Assembly: GCF_030247185.1 (NCBI RefSeq)
Contig: NC_080571.1
Span: 164,458,352 to 164,522,351, forward strand
From: Malaya genurostris
Taxonomy: Eukaryota > Arthropoda > Insecta > Diptera > Culicidae
Direction: 5' to 3'
DNA length: 64,000 bases
The translations under genes and the position numbers were made by a program. This document shows positions 1-10,286 of the stretch, piece after piece; positions within the stretch are counted from its first letter, which is position 1; every line of letters starts with the position of its first letter. Below the pieces are notes generated by a model. That model was given only the letters and a program-made list of their open reading frames with translations. It searched no databases and was not told where the DNA came from.

Positions 1-450
1 TTGACATTTAACTAAAAAAAATAGCTTAAAGTCGTCTGCGAAGGATAGTTTGTTGCATTTCAATATGAAGTTGAGATCATTGAGGTAGAGTAAAAATAAA
101 AATGGTCCATAGTGACTGCCTTGAGGGACTCAACAGGAAAGCACTGTAATGAAGTTTCCGAACTTCACAGACATTTCGCGACCAATTAGATATGATTCGA
201 GCGAATTTAGCAACGATCCACTGAGACCAAGTCGATTGAGTTTTGCTACTGCTATTGGGTTGTTTATTTTGTCAAAGGCTGCAGAGAAATCAGTGTAGAT
301 TGCATCAACCTGTATACGTGCTTGTAGAGATCGAACTATAAAAGAATTGTAGCAGAGTGAGTTTGTTGCAGTTGATCGTTTCGGGATGAATCCGTGTTGA
401 GTTTCTGAAATGTAGTCGTTGCAGTTGTGTTTCAAGAAATCCAGAACTAT
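1..450 (-). pseudogene. Non-LTR retrotransposon RT fragment (CR1/Jockey-group)
   Basis: Reading the reverse strand from 450 to 1 gives the central part of a reverse transcriptase. Visible in order are QHGFIPKRSTATN, the first catalytic block YTDFSAAFDKIN, then PQGSHYGPFLFLLY and FADDFK near the window edge. An in-frame TGA near 131 separates the middle from the PQGS block, so the copy is dead. The same blocks occur in the copies at 17293-20175, 28560-30229 and 59857-62806. The fragment runs off the left edge and is cut at 450 by the BEL LTR. I could not find its N-terminal continuation beyond the other BEL LTR at 15481, so the BEL insertion and this fragment are not a simple split pair. Confidence 0.85.
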
Positions 451-907
451 TGTCACGACCCCTCGGTCGGCGCATCTCACTGTGTATTGCTCGGTCTACG
501 TTTGCAGTGTTTTCTACATTCTCCGACACTAGCTCTCGGTCAAGAACTAGACGTCAAAGTCAGTGAGACTTCAGTTTCATCAAGTACAGGAGAACAATTG
601 AATTGAATGGCGGCAGTTATATCTTTAGAGTTCATTACACGTGTGTTTAATTTTCAAGCCTGATCTGAGTTTTCTTTAGGTTGGGATACAATTAGTATCT
701 ACGTGCAGGTTAACCATAAGTGCAGTACAGTACGGTACTACCGTTGATGATAAGTAATTTGAAATAGGAGTACTAAACGAGAGTAACTTTGAACTAATCT
801 GAACTATATTGAAAATCATACTTATATTGCGCTCCTAGGAAATTTTTAATATTAGTGAAATACACTTATTTGAAATCCGGAAAACTTCTATTTCGACTGC
901 CAACAAC
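451..907 (+). repeat. BEL/Pao 5' LTR
   Basis: Direct repeat of 15025-15480. By eye the two LTRs differ at about a dozen positions plus one inserted C near 473, roughly 97% identity. The start TGTCAC is clear. The 3' limit is set by where similarity to the other LTR stops (TGCCAACAAC) and could be off by a few bases. Confidence 0.92.
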
Positions 908-940
908 TTAAAAATTTCGTTTATCTGGGTTCGGATAACG

Positions 941-2263
941 ATGTCAAGAAGGATGACAATTTCGGATGCCAGCCGTAACAGTTCCGTGGAATCTAGCCAA
1001 GATGCTTGCAACGTATGCAACGGAAGCGATAATTTGCGAATGGTCCAGTGCGACAAGTGCGATAACAGGTTATATTTCGATTGCGTGGGAGTAAGTCAGG
1101 AAGTGGAAAATCAAGACTGGCTCTGTTCAGACTGCCATGAAAAGCAGCTAGCCAGAAACAAGGAATCCACGAAATCCGTTCCCTCGCCGACACCGCCCGT
1201 AAGTACGCATGCAACCATTGTTCCAACACCGTTACAAAATCCGGTGCCAGTTACTGTTGAAGCACCAGTGAGCACGTTTTCTATATTTGTGCCAAACGAA
1301 TCCGTCACGTCGTCTGTGGTAATAATGCCAAATACACATGTTTCTCAAGTTATGCAAAATGCACAAATGCCACCCCATTCACTAATGCCATATTATTCGT
1401 ATAATACACCTCATTTTTTAATGCCTTCTCACATGTCAATGCCCTTAATACCGCCGAAAACGGCCGGTTGCAAGTCGTATGTCAAATCCGTCGATTTTTT
1501 TACCACCGGAAGTGAATTATTATGATTCATGTCGCACAGTGCCGTCGAGTTTCTTTCAACCGATTCTGTCAGTGCCTAAACAAGTAAGTTCACCGGCCAT
1601 TGTTTCAACTGAAGGACATATAAAGGAGTTGCCGAAGCCGCCGCAATCAAATCTTCCCCCAAGAACCAGGAAGCAAGTTTTGGAGGAAAACCTGACCCAG
1701 CATTTCAAGGCAAGTTCACTAAGGTTCACCAAGCAGAAACAGTTAAAAGTACGGTTGCAGATTCTGGAAGAAGAACGGAAACAACAAGAGGCGGAAGAGG
1801 CCCGTAGGCGCGAGTGTATAAGTAATCGTCATCAGTTACTTAAGGAATTGGCCGAAGAAGAAGAAGAAGATGAGATTGAGACAGAGCTAGAAAATGACCG
1901 TGTTTCTCAGTGGTTAAATGAGACCGCTGTTAACGACGACGTTGTTCCGCAGGTTTCAAATTTATTACAGCCATCCGAATCAGTTACTGCCTCACACGTT
2001 ACCAGTGTAGTAGAATCAGTCGAACGAATGCAAGTTTCTGATCAGTTTTCGTTTAGAAGTTGTGGAACCAAGCAATCGGGCGTGTACCAGCGACAACCGG
2101 ATAAACACTCCAAATTCATTCCCAATCAGCGGTCCACTCCGAATCAAGACACCTTCGGTACGAATAACGGCAACGGTATGAAGCTTACGCAAAACCAAGT
2201 TGAGGCCCGACAAGCCGTGTCGCGAGAATTTCCAATATTCAGCGGATCACCGTAAGAATGGCC
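941..2263 (+). pseudogene. BEL/Pao gag, N-terminal part with degenerate PHD finger
   Basis: The first frame (941-1525, 194 codons) begins MSRRMTISD and has a PHD-like finger at about residues 24-67, with pairs CNVC, CDKC and SDC. The usual His ligand between the second pair and the DC is a Tyr here (CDNRLYFDC), explainable by one CAT to TAT change. The frame is lost near a run of T at 1494-1501 and continues in the frame of 1479-2255. That part carries a Glu/Arg-rich, probably coiled-coil stretch (about 1740-1900) and ends in the gag motif FPIFSGSP. An in-frame TAA at 2253 follows, then the gypsy insertion at 2264. The rest of gag resumes at 10923. PHD fingers at the start of gag are known in some insect BEL elements; this copy is broken. 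Confidence 0.85.
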
Positions 2264-2889
2264 TGTGGCAGGTTTCTTTCTTTAACGAAGAAGTCCAGTT
2301 CCCGTCTTGGTTACTGAATGAATGTGTCTTTATTTTCTGCATTTTGGTTTTTATAAAATGTACAAATTTTCTCTGTGTACGTGTAGGTTTGACGAGAAGT
2401 CTTGAGACTTGACAATTACATATATCGAAAAGGTTTTGGTAATGATTATATGGAGAAGGCTAGTGTTTAATAAACATCGCTCGACCCGCAGCGATGGCAA
2501 GAACAATTGAAGTTATTTATTTTCCTTCGCGCGAGGCGGAAATTCCACGCCAGCGGCGTACATGGTTTAAATGTTTATATTCATTGCGTCACTTTGCTTG
2601 TGCGCTGTAAGCAGTTCAAGTGTTTAAGATAGGAGGACCGTTTTTGGTACCGAGCATAATTTCGGCTGTATCGGTCCAACTCATAAAATATTTAAAGTTT
2701 ATGATTTGTAAAGTGCCGATGCATCAAATCATAAGGCTGTATGTGCTACGATGTATGGCTGGTTTCCGTACAAAGTATTCTCAAGAAGACGTTTACAATG
2801 TAACTACATTGTGTCGAAATGAAATGTACTATTGCAATTGTTCTGAGGGTTTCACGTGGAAAACGTGGTGGTTTTGTAATTCCGCCACA
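2264..2889 (-). repeat. Gypsy 3' LTR
   Basis: 626 bp and nearly identical to 10287-10922. I count about six substitutions, and the partner has one extra 10-bp AAATG duplication near 10845. Ends are TGTGGC...GCCACA. Confidence 0.96.
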
Positions 2890-2897
2890 CCTTCCCC
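2890..2897 (-). promoter_or_regulatory. Gypsy polypurine tract (plus-strand primer)
   Basis: On the reverse strand GGGGAAGG lies directly against the LTR start. This is the expected position for the RNase H-resistant primer of plus-strand DNA synthesis. Confidence 0.75.
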
Positions 2898-3334
2898 GTA
2901 AAAAAAATGATGAAGTTTACGGAGTCATTTTCGGTTGATAAAAATTAAGGTCTGGTCTCAAGAAATCTCTTACAATATTGTGTGAAGTGTATGTGTTTTA
3001 CAATGTTTTGATTTTTCTTCTGTGTTATAATTCCTGGATTTTGATATTATTATGTTATTGTATAATGTCAATAGTGTAATTTGTGTGATATAATGGTATG
3101 TAAAGAAATGACAATAAGGTAGTTTTGAATGTAACAGGGATATAGTAATAATATAATGTTTTGGAGTTAATAATTGTATAGCTGTATAATCGTATGTGTA
3201 TAATTATATGGTATATAATGTGATATAAAATATAGTAATTAAAGTTTGATCTTAAGTAAAATTCGTTGTTTTTTTTCTCATAAAGATTTAATAATTTTTT
3301 TTGCTGTAATATGTGATAATATTGTTGTATTTGA
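2898..3334 (-). other. Gypsy 3' untranslated region
   Basis: Very AT-rich sequence between the integrase stop and the polypurine tract. The reading frames here are Tyr/Ile/Leu-rich by composition only. I see no env-like gene between integrase and the 3' LTR. Confidence 0.7.
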
Positions 3335-3797
3335 TTACAATTTAACAATTTGATTTTTGTGAACTGTATGAGTTTGCTTTGTTTCTAGGTTTTCTATTGT
3401 TGCATTTGGGTGATCTATGCTTTTTACTATAGAAGGACCTATGTAAATTTTGTCTAATTTTGTTCTATTATGATTTTCTAACATTACTTTATCATTTATT
3501 TGAATGGAAGAGGGTTTTGAATTATTTTCTTGATCTGAGTTTCGTTTAGTTTTGCTTTTATCTATAAGATCTTTTACTTTCAACGCTGCAGTTTTTAATT
3601 TGTACTTTAATTCTGAATAGTATTCATCATATTTATATATCGGTTCTATGAATTCTGGATTTTTCAATTCGTTTGGTACTGATGCTGTTTTCCCAAATAT
3701 CAGTTCAAAAGGTGTGTATGGGAAGTCAGTGTGAGGAGTTGTGTTGTAGCAAAACGCATAGTAAGGCAGCCAGTCATCCCAGTCACTATGTGATTCG
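3335..3797 (-). pseudogene. Gypsy integrase C-terminal part, frameshifted
   Basis: Continues the integrase after a break near 3786-3800. Translation gives SDWDDWLPYYAFCYNTTPH and YTPFELIFGK, the conserved post-core blocks of gypsy integrases. A Lys-rich stretch and the DKVML...GPSIVKSI module follow, the usual C-terminal beta-barrel region. A short segment between the catalytic Glu helix and SDWDDW appears missing, which causes the frame change. The relic at 26910-27740 carries a close relative of this region. Confidence 0.85.
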
Positions 3798-6060
3798 TTG
3801 ACGATGATTTCTCTCTAGACTTCCGATAGTTTGTGGGTGATACGGTGTCGAAAATTTTTGAGTGAATTTTAGTAATTCGCTAGTTTTGTGAAAAACTTCA
3901 TTTTTATATTCGGTTCCCTGGTCTGTTCGTATAATAGATGGGGTTCCGTAAATTAGAATGCAGTGTTCGACAAAAGCTTTGGCTATTGTTTCTGCTTGTT
4001 TGTCTGGAATTGGTTTTACTATGATATATTTTGATAAATCGCATTGAATTGTTAATGCGTATCTATTTCCTGAATTTGATTTTGTAAATGGTCCTATTGT
4101 GTCCATAGATATTGAAGAAAATGATTTTTGTGGTGTTTGTGTTTGAATAAAATTTTCTGTTGTTCTAAAGGTATGTTTATTCTCTTTGCATTTTATACAA
4201 TTATGGATGTAATCTGCAATTGATTTTTTCATATTTGGCCATATATAACGACATTTAAGTTTTCGATACAGTCTGTTAATTCCGACGTGTCCGCCAATTG
4301 CAGAGTCGTGGTTTTCTTGGATAATTCTGTTAATTAGGTTTTTATCATCTATCTCGCGTTGCGGTTGATAGAGTATGATTTGAAGTGATTTCAGATGTTT
4401 ATTACATGCTGACTTAAAATTATTAATACTAATAAAATTGAAAATTGTATTCGAAAGCGCTAGAGCAATTTTTCCAATATTCAATTTGTTAGCTTTTTCT
4501 TCGATAATATTTAAAATTCTCTCGAAAGATTCATTCATATTTGTGATTATACATCGGGTAAATGACGCTTGAGTCAAGTCCTTTTTGTAATTTTTATTTT
4601 GAATTGAAATTTTTAGGCCATTTATATTATTTGTCGACGATTTTTCAATGCTTAAATTTTGCATGTTGTGTATTTCATTTATAATGATTGATTCAAATAC
4701 TTTGAGTTGATCAGGCTCAGTATCTAACGAATCATTAAGGCTTTTCTCTTTCTGAATAATATTTTCGTCATTTTGTTTCCTTTTGTCGGCTCTAGTTTGA
4801 ACCTTTAAAATAGACATATTACTTAACATATCTGTGTTTATTTTAATCCTAGAGAGCGCGTCCGCTCCTACATTTAATTTACCTTGTACGTATTCTACTG
4901 CGAAGTAAAATTCTTCCAGGTCGAAACGCATTCTTGTTAATTTTGAAGAAGGATTTTTCATCGAAAACAGATATACCAATGGTCTGTGCTCTGTTTTGAC
5001 AAGAAACTTTCTTCCATATAAATAGGGTCTAAAGTGTGTGATGGCCCAATGGATTGCCGTCAGTTCCTGTTCAATAGTCGACTTATTTGATTCGCCTTTG
5101 GTGAACGATCTACTTGCGTACGCTATCGGCAATTCAATGTTATCGTGCTTTTGGGCTAGAACTGCACCGCAGGCCATTTTGGAAGCATCTGTGATTACTA
5201 TAAATTGCTTGTTGAAGTCGGGGAATTGTAAAATTGTTGGCGTTAGAAGTTTGTTTTTAAGTGATTGAAAGGATTGTTCGCATTCAGGCGACCAATCAAA
5301 TTTTGTATTTTTTCTAAGTAGTTTGTTCAGTGAGTTTGCTATTTTCGCAAAATTTTCTATTAAGCGACGGTAGTAGTTACAAAATGCTACGAATCGTCTG
5401 ACTTCATCTGCATTAGTAGGGTTAGGATAATTTTTTATTGCTGAGAATTTGGATGGATCTGGTAAAATACCTATTTCCGAAATGTGATGACCCAAATATG
5501 TGACATCACTTCCGAAGAAATTACATTTTGTTGGGTTTAGTTTTAGTTTATATTTTCTGAGTTGTTGAAAAACAATTTCTAAACTTTTCAAATGGTGGTT
5601 GATTGAACAGTCCACCACAATAATGTCATCAATGTACAAGAACGCACACTCTGGTGGTAAACCGCTCAGAGCGATTGTCATCATACGTTGGAAGCTGTTA
5701 GGCGAAATGTTTAGTCCAAAAGGTAATCTATTAAATTCGTAATGGCCTGTTGAACTCGAAAACGCTGTGTATTTTTTTGAGTTTTCTTGTAATTCAATCT
5801 GATGAAAGCCTGACATCAGGTCGAGTGTCGTAAAATACTTTGCTCGACCTAGATTATCAAGTATTTCATCGATTCTTGGTAAGGGAAATTTATCTGCAAT
5901 AATTTTTTTGTTTAGTTGGCGAAAATCAATGACTAATCGCCATTTTTTGTCTTCAGTGTTTGAATTTTTCGGTACCAGTAAAAGAGGTGAATTATACGGA
6001 GATACGGAAAGTTGAATAATACCTTCATCAAGCATTTTATCGATTTGGTTATTTATTTAT
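3786..6060 (-). pseudogene. Gypsy pol: RT, RNase H and integrase core
   Basis: An open frame of 749 codons from 6035. RT: TTLDLMSGFHQ (Asp about residue 72), LPFGL, and YIDD at 134-137. RNase H: ITDAS (Asp 283), the EQE helix (322-324), and ADALS (Asp 392). The usual TDHRPL block reads TEHRPL (348-353), so one common acidic position is Glu instead of Asp. Integrase: an HHCC finger (GHVG...CIKC), then MDTIGPF, RTDQGTEY and SLERNH, supplying the D,D,E triad. An in-frame TAA near 6050 separates the frame from the upstream linker, and a frameshift near 3790 cuts the C terminus. The product would copy the RNA and insert the cDNA, but this copy cannot make a full polyprotein. Confidence 0.92.
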
Positions 6061-6156
6061 TTTTTGTGAACTTCAGGTGTTCGATAGTTTTTTATGTAAA
6101 CTGGGGATTTATTTTCTGAATTAATTTCCTGTTTGTAGAAATTGTTTGCACAATTT

Positions 6157-7230
6157 CCTTGAGTGCGAAAATGTCGTTGTATCTTTTGCATAGGTCTATT
6201 ATTTTATCTTGAGCATTTATTGGTATATTTTTAATATCGATCTGATTTTGCAAATTTTGCAATCGTTGCTTAATTTTTTGTTTAGAATTTTGATTTTCAC
6301 TTCCCTGAGTGCGAAAATGTCGTTGTATCTTTTGCATAGGTCTATTATTTTATCTTGAGCATTTATTGGTATATTTTTAATATCGATCTGATTTTGCAAA
6401 TTTTGCAATCGTTGCTTAATTTTTTGTTTAGAATTTTGATTTTCACTTCCGGTTGCTTCATAGTTGCTAGCTGCGAAAATGTCGTTGTATCTTTTGCATA
6501 GGTCTATTATTTTATCTTGAGCATTTATTGGTATATTTTTAATATCGATCTGATTTTGCAAATTTTGCAATCGTTGCTTAATTTTTTGTTTAGAATTTTG
6601 ATTTTCACTTCCTTGAGTGCGAAAATGTCGTTGTATCTTTTGCATAGGTCTATTATTTTATCTTGAGCATTTATTGGTATATTTTTAATATCGATCTGAT
6701 TTTGCAAATTTTGCAATCATTGCTTCATTTTTTGTTTAGAATTTTGATTTTCACTTCCTTGAGTGCGAAAATGTCGTTGTATCTTTTGCATAGGTCTATT
6801 ATTTTATCTTGAGCATTTATTGGTATATTTTTAATATCGATCTGATTTTGCAAATTTTGCAATCGTTGCTTAATTTTTTGTTTAGAATTTTGATTTTCAC
6901 TTCCGGTTGCTTCATAGTTGCTAGCTGCGAAAATGTCGTTGTATCTTTTGCATAGGTCTATTATTTTATCTTGAGCATTTATTGGTATATTTTTAATATC
7001 GATCTGATTTTGCAAATTTTGCAATCGTTGCTTAATTTTTTGTTTAGAATTTTGATTTTCACTTCCTTGAGTGCGAAAATGTCGTTGTATCTTTTGCATA
7101 GGTCTATTATTTTATCTTGAGCATTTATTGGTATATTTTTAATATCGATCTGATTTTGCAAATTTTGCAATCATTGCTTCATTTTTTGTTTAGAATTTTG
7201 ATTTTCACTTCCGGCTGCTTCATAGTTGCT
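6157..7230 (-). repeat. Tandem and higher-order repeat in gypsy pol linker
   Basis: Seven copies of a unit starting GCGAAAATGTCGTTGTAT occur at 6165, 6311, 6473, 6619, 6765, 6927 and 7073. Spacings are 146, 162, 146, 146, 162, 146, so the array also repeats with a period of 454 bp (6165 to 6619 to 7073). The 162-bp variants carry a 16-bp extra piece ending in GCTAGCT. On the reverse strand each unit encodes DKIIDLCKRYNDIFA, a block that normally occurs once just upstream of gypsy RT. The 146-bp spacing is not a multiple of three, so successive units change frame and the array breaks pol. Confidence 0.95.
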
Positions 7231-7425
7231 AGCTGGGATTACTTCAATTTTTTCTAGTAAATCGTTTAGAGATATCTGTGCAAAGCTATCACTAGTATTC
7301 ATAATATTTACATATTGGGCACCAGGACTGATTAGAGCGTTCGAATAATTCACTCCTGGCATTATTTCACCGGATAGGATAACGCTATCCTCAGTGATAT
7401 ATCTTAGTTTAATTTCCTTAATTAT
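7171..7425 (-). pseudogene. Gypsy protease-RT linker, start
   Basis: Reverse-strand frame 7362-7171 beginning MPGVNYSNALISPGAQ, with SLNDLLEKIEVIPASNYE, leads from the protease toward the repeated linker. It is separated from the protease frame by the stop at 7426. It is the entry to the repeat array and has no recognisable domain. Confidence 0.6.
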
Positions 7426-7869
7426 TTAGCATCGTGGTGGTATAATGAATTTTTCATTGAATTTATCTCTAATAGGTATTTCGAAAATTTCATTATTAAT
7501 TTCGAAAGTAATTAGCCATGTTTTTAGGCATATATTGCATTCATAGGTTATTAGGAAATCTCTACCCAGGATTCCGTCTGTGAAAATAGGTAGCTTATCA
7601 ATAACTATTTGGAATTTATGTGGTATTAAATTATTATTTAGTTTAATATTAGCATATGTGCTGCCTTCGGTTTCTATTTTACCTTCGGTAACACCATTTA
7701 TAATACAGTTCTCATTCATATGAATAAGCACGTTAGGTTTTAGTGCGCTTTCTTTTAATATAGAAATGTCTGCACCTGTGTCTACAATTAATGCAACCGG
7801 TTTGTCACAAACATCTAATTTTAGAATTACGAAGTTTGTATAATTTAAATCGCAATTGTATATTTTCAT
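7426..7869 (-). pseudogene. Gypsy aspartic protease
   Basis: A frame of 147 codons with ALIVDTGADISILKE at residues about 27-41 and ILGRDFL near residue 105. These are the DTG active site and the GRD flap-side motif of retropepsins. Upstream in the same frame a Cys-rich stretch (about 8030-7975) reads C-x2-C-x4-C-x4-C-x2-C. The nucleocapsid-like finger is therefore in the protease frame, not in the longer gag frame. The protease would cleave the Gag-Pol precursor. It is listed as a pseudogene because the surrounding polyprotein is broken. Confidence 0.85.
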
Positions 7870-9438
7870 TGCTGGTTTGCTTGGTTCATTGACCGAGCCT
7901 CGATGTGACCTACATTTTGGTTCTCGTTTGTTCTGGTGCTCTGATTCGTTTTGGTTGTTCCATCTGCCTGGCGGCCGACATCTTGAGCACCCGATGTTGC
8001 CGCAGAAACGTTTTCCGCATACATCACATTTCTGTTTGGATTTGCGTTGCTAAAATTTGTATTGGAGTTATTTCTCCAGTTGTTTTGGTATTGATGTTGG
8101 TTCTGTGGATAGAACCGCTGATTCGGAGCAAAAACAAATTGTCCGTAACCGCACATTTGTTGGGGCATGTTATGCCACTGGTTAAAATTTGGTCGCATTT
8201 GACGACCTTGACTTTGATTTGCCTGATAAGGCATTTGCATTTGTTGGTTGTTTTGATTATCCCAAATACGCTGATTTGGAGAGCGTGGCTGAAAAGGGAA
8301 ATTGAACAACGGTATTTGTTGTTTAAATTGCCGCCCCTCGCCGTTATTTCTTTGCTGAGTGGCGGTTTTGTTTGTTTGCATTTTTGTGAGCAATACTTTT
8401 TCTTCGCAGGCCGGGTTCACTTCCAGCACTTTATTTATTGCTGAAGCTAGGTCCGTGTATGTTCCTGCTCGTAAAATAATAGAAGTTTTTTCATTTTTTA
8501 GGCCCTCGGCCATGTGTTTTTGATTGCTTCTTGGGTAGCCATTTCTTTTGCTACCTCGGCATGAATTTTTTTCGCTACGTACGCAGCTTCAAGCTGTGTA
8601 GCGAGAGTTTCGATTTCGTTTGTAAAGGTAATTATGTCAGACTTTTGTTTGCATAATTTTAGTTTAGATTGCACTGCTCCTACGGAGGCGGGTGCATTTG
8701 TTTTTAATTTGTCCACTATGGACTCGACGTTTTCTGGCTTGGCGGCAAATGCGTTTCGTGCTTTGCCTCTTAGTTTTGATAATATGATGCTGATAACTAA
8801 TTGTTTGTTATCATTTGTGACTATTGTCTTAATAATATCCAGTGCATCAATGCCACTGGTGAGGTTTGTTGGATTTCCATCAAATTCCGGCATTAAAGCC
8901 GTCACTGTTTTTATTGTATTTTCCTGATTAGTCATTTTGGTTTTTGCCTCACGATTTAGCTTAATTAATTTCTTTGTCACCCGTTTAAATTTAGGCAATA
9001 ACGACGGTTTGGCGTATGGGAGTTTAGTGTCTATGATATTGTAAATTTTTCCCGAGAGCAATTTTGCTTCTCGGTTGATTAAATTGAAAAGGTCTGAGTC
9101 TAGATTGTTTTCTAGTTCGGTAAGTTTTTCGTTAATTAGAGGTTATATTGTGCAGGATCCAGGTAAATTCCTTTCCGTGGAAAATAAGCCTTGTTTTTTC
9201 GAGTTGCTTCTTTTTTGTCGAAGTACGGCCCCTGCGATACTTCTATTTTAACTATTTCTGTTTTCTCGGGCTGTCCAGGAAAAATTTTAATTTCTAAATT
9301 TAATGTGTGATTTTCTGCTTCGTCAAAGGTTTTTATGTTTTCTTTGGTTTTAAAAATTTTTGCCGCTTGCCGGTCGATTCCATTAAAATATTCGGCGGCT
9401 GCCTCTATTTCTTCAAAAAATTCTTTGATATTTTCCAT
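7866..9438 (-). pseudogene. Gypsy gag (capsid and nucleocapsid)
   Basis: Starts at MENIKEFFEEIEAAAEYF (9438). It changes frame near 9140, continues through LSGKIYNIIDTKLPYAKP and the capsid-like helical region (9061-8498), changes frame again near 8515, and ends in a Gln/Asn-rich tail (8513-7866). The middle part (EFDGNP...LRGKARNAF) is typical of gypsy capsid. The 215-codon tail frame lacks zinc-binding cysteines; those appear in the -1 frame that leads to the protease. The two upstream frame changes look like mutations. The last overlap could be a translational frameshift site or another mutation. Confidence 0.8.
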
Positions 9439-9524
9439 ATTTAACTGTGTACTTTCAAGATTCGTTTAAAAGAAAAAAAATATATAGATATATAAATGAA
9501 TAAAAATCAAAATCAGTACTTATC

Positions 9525-9710
9525 TTAGACCTGATTGGCGGTGATCCTTCTTGTTGTCCTCTCCGTGTATATGCGGTGTAGCTTGGTGATGAATCTTCCA
9601 GCTGTGTAGATCATCAGGCAGGCTGCTATGATGATTCCTGTCCAGGTTTGGGCGTCGTTTCCAAGCTGGACGTACGTGGTGTTGGTACCGGTCGAGTCGA
9701 ACCAGCCCAT
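9525..9710 (-). CDS. Small leader ORF with one membrane helix in the gypsy element
   Basis: An intact 61-codon ORF upstream of gag on the gypsy strand. The N terminus MGWFDST fits the N-myristoylation pattern (Gly2, Ser6). Residues 24-38 (TGIIIAACLMIYTAG) form a plausible single transmembrane helix. The C-terminal tail is basic (KLHR, ERTTRR). I do not recognise a family. It lies between the leader tandem repeats and gag, where most gypsy elements have only untranslated leader. It could be chance, but lack of damage in an otherwise mutated element and a coherent membrane-protein layout argue for a real product. Confidence 0.5.
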   Translation of the reverse strand: MGWFDSTGTNTTYVQLGNDAQTWTGIIIAACLMIYTAGRFITKLHRIYTERTTRRITANQV

Positions 9711-9765
9711 ATTGTTTTTTTTTTATTATTTTATAACTGGTTTAGCACTTTTTAGTTTTGGTTTG

Positions 9766-10205
9766 TTTAGTTTCATCTATTTCGATATTCTTTCAGTTTG
9801 TAAAGTAACACACATATTTGTTGCACTTGATTGTTTCTTCCGTTTCGGGGTTAAATCACTGTTTTGGTGTCATTTATTTCGATATTCTTTCAGTTCGGAA
9901 AGTAACACACATATTTGTTACGATTTTAAATCACTGTTTCGGTGTTATTTATTTCGATATTCTTTCAGTTTGGAAAGTAACACACATATATGTTGAACTT
10001 GATTGTTTCTTCCGTTTCGATTTTAAATCACTGTTTTGGTGTCATTTATTTCGATATTTTTTCAGTTCGGAAAGTAACACACATATTTGTTGAACTTGAT
10101 TGTTTCTTCCGTTTCGATTTCAAATCACTGTTTTGGTGTCATTTATTTAGATATTTTTTCAGTTCGGAAAGTAACACACATATTTGTTGCACTTGATTGT
10201 TTCTT
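9766..10205 (-). repeat. 97-bp tandem repeats in the gypsy 5' leader
   Basis: Copies of a unit containing TTCGATATTCTTTCAG and AAAGTAACACACATAT occur at about 9781, 9878, 9953, 10050 and 10147. Spacings are 97, 75, 97 and 97 bp, so one copy has an internal deletion. The array lies between the primer site and the small leader ORF. Long open frames on the forward strand here are repeat artefacts. Confidence 0.93.
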
Positions 10206-10272
10206 TCCAAGTTCACTATTTTTTAGCTAAGTCCCTTCTTAACTGGGACTTAGCTTGTCGCGCGGTGAACAG

Positions 10273-10286
10273 TGTCACGGTCGCCA
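10273..10286 (-). promoter_or_regulatory. Gypsy primer binding site, tRNA-Arg type
   Basis: On the reverse strand TGGCGACCGTGACA starts directly at the inner LTR edge. It complements the 3' end of insect tRNA-Arg(UCG) including CCA over 14 bases. mdg1/412-like elements use this primer. Confidence 0.85.

Noticed and set aside
926..945. TGGGTTCGGATAAC as primer site of the first BEL element
   Set aside because: It lies about 18 bp inside the LTR edge and I could not match it to a tRNA 3' end.
8045..8060. AAATTTT as a programmed -1 frameshift site between gag and protease
   Set aside because: Phasing is right, but the -1 frame meets TAG immediately after the slip, so it cannot lead into the protease.
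9628..10196. Forward-strand ORFs with repeated Cys/Phe-rich peptide
   Set aside because: Frames through the 97-bp leader array, antisense to the gypsy element; no family resemblance.
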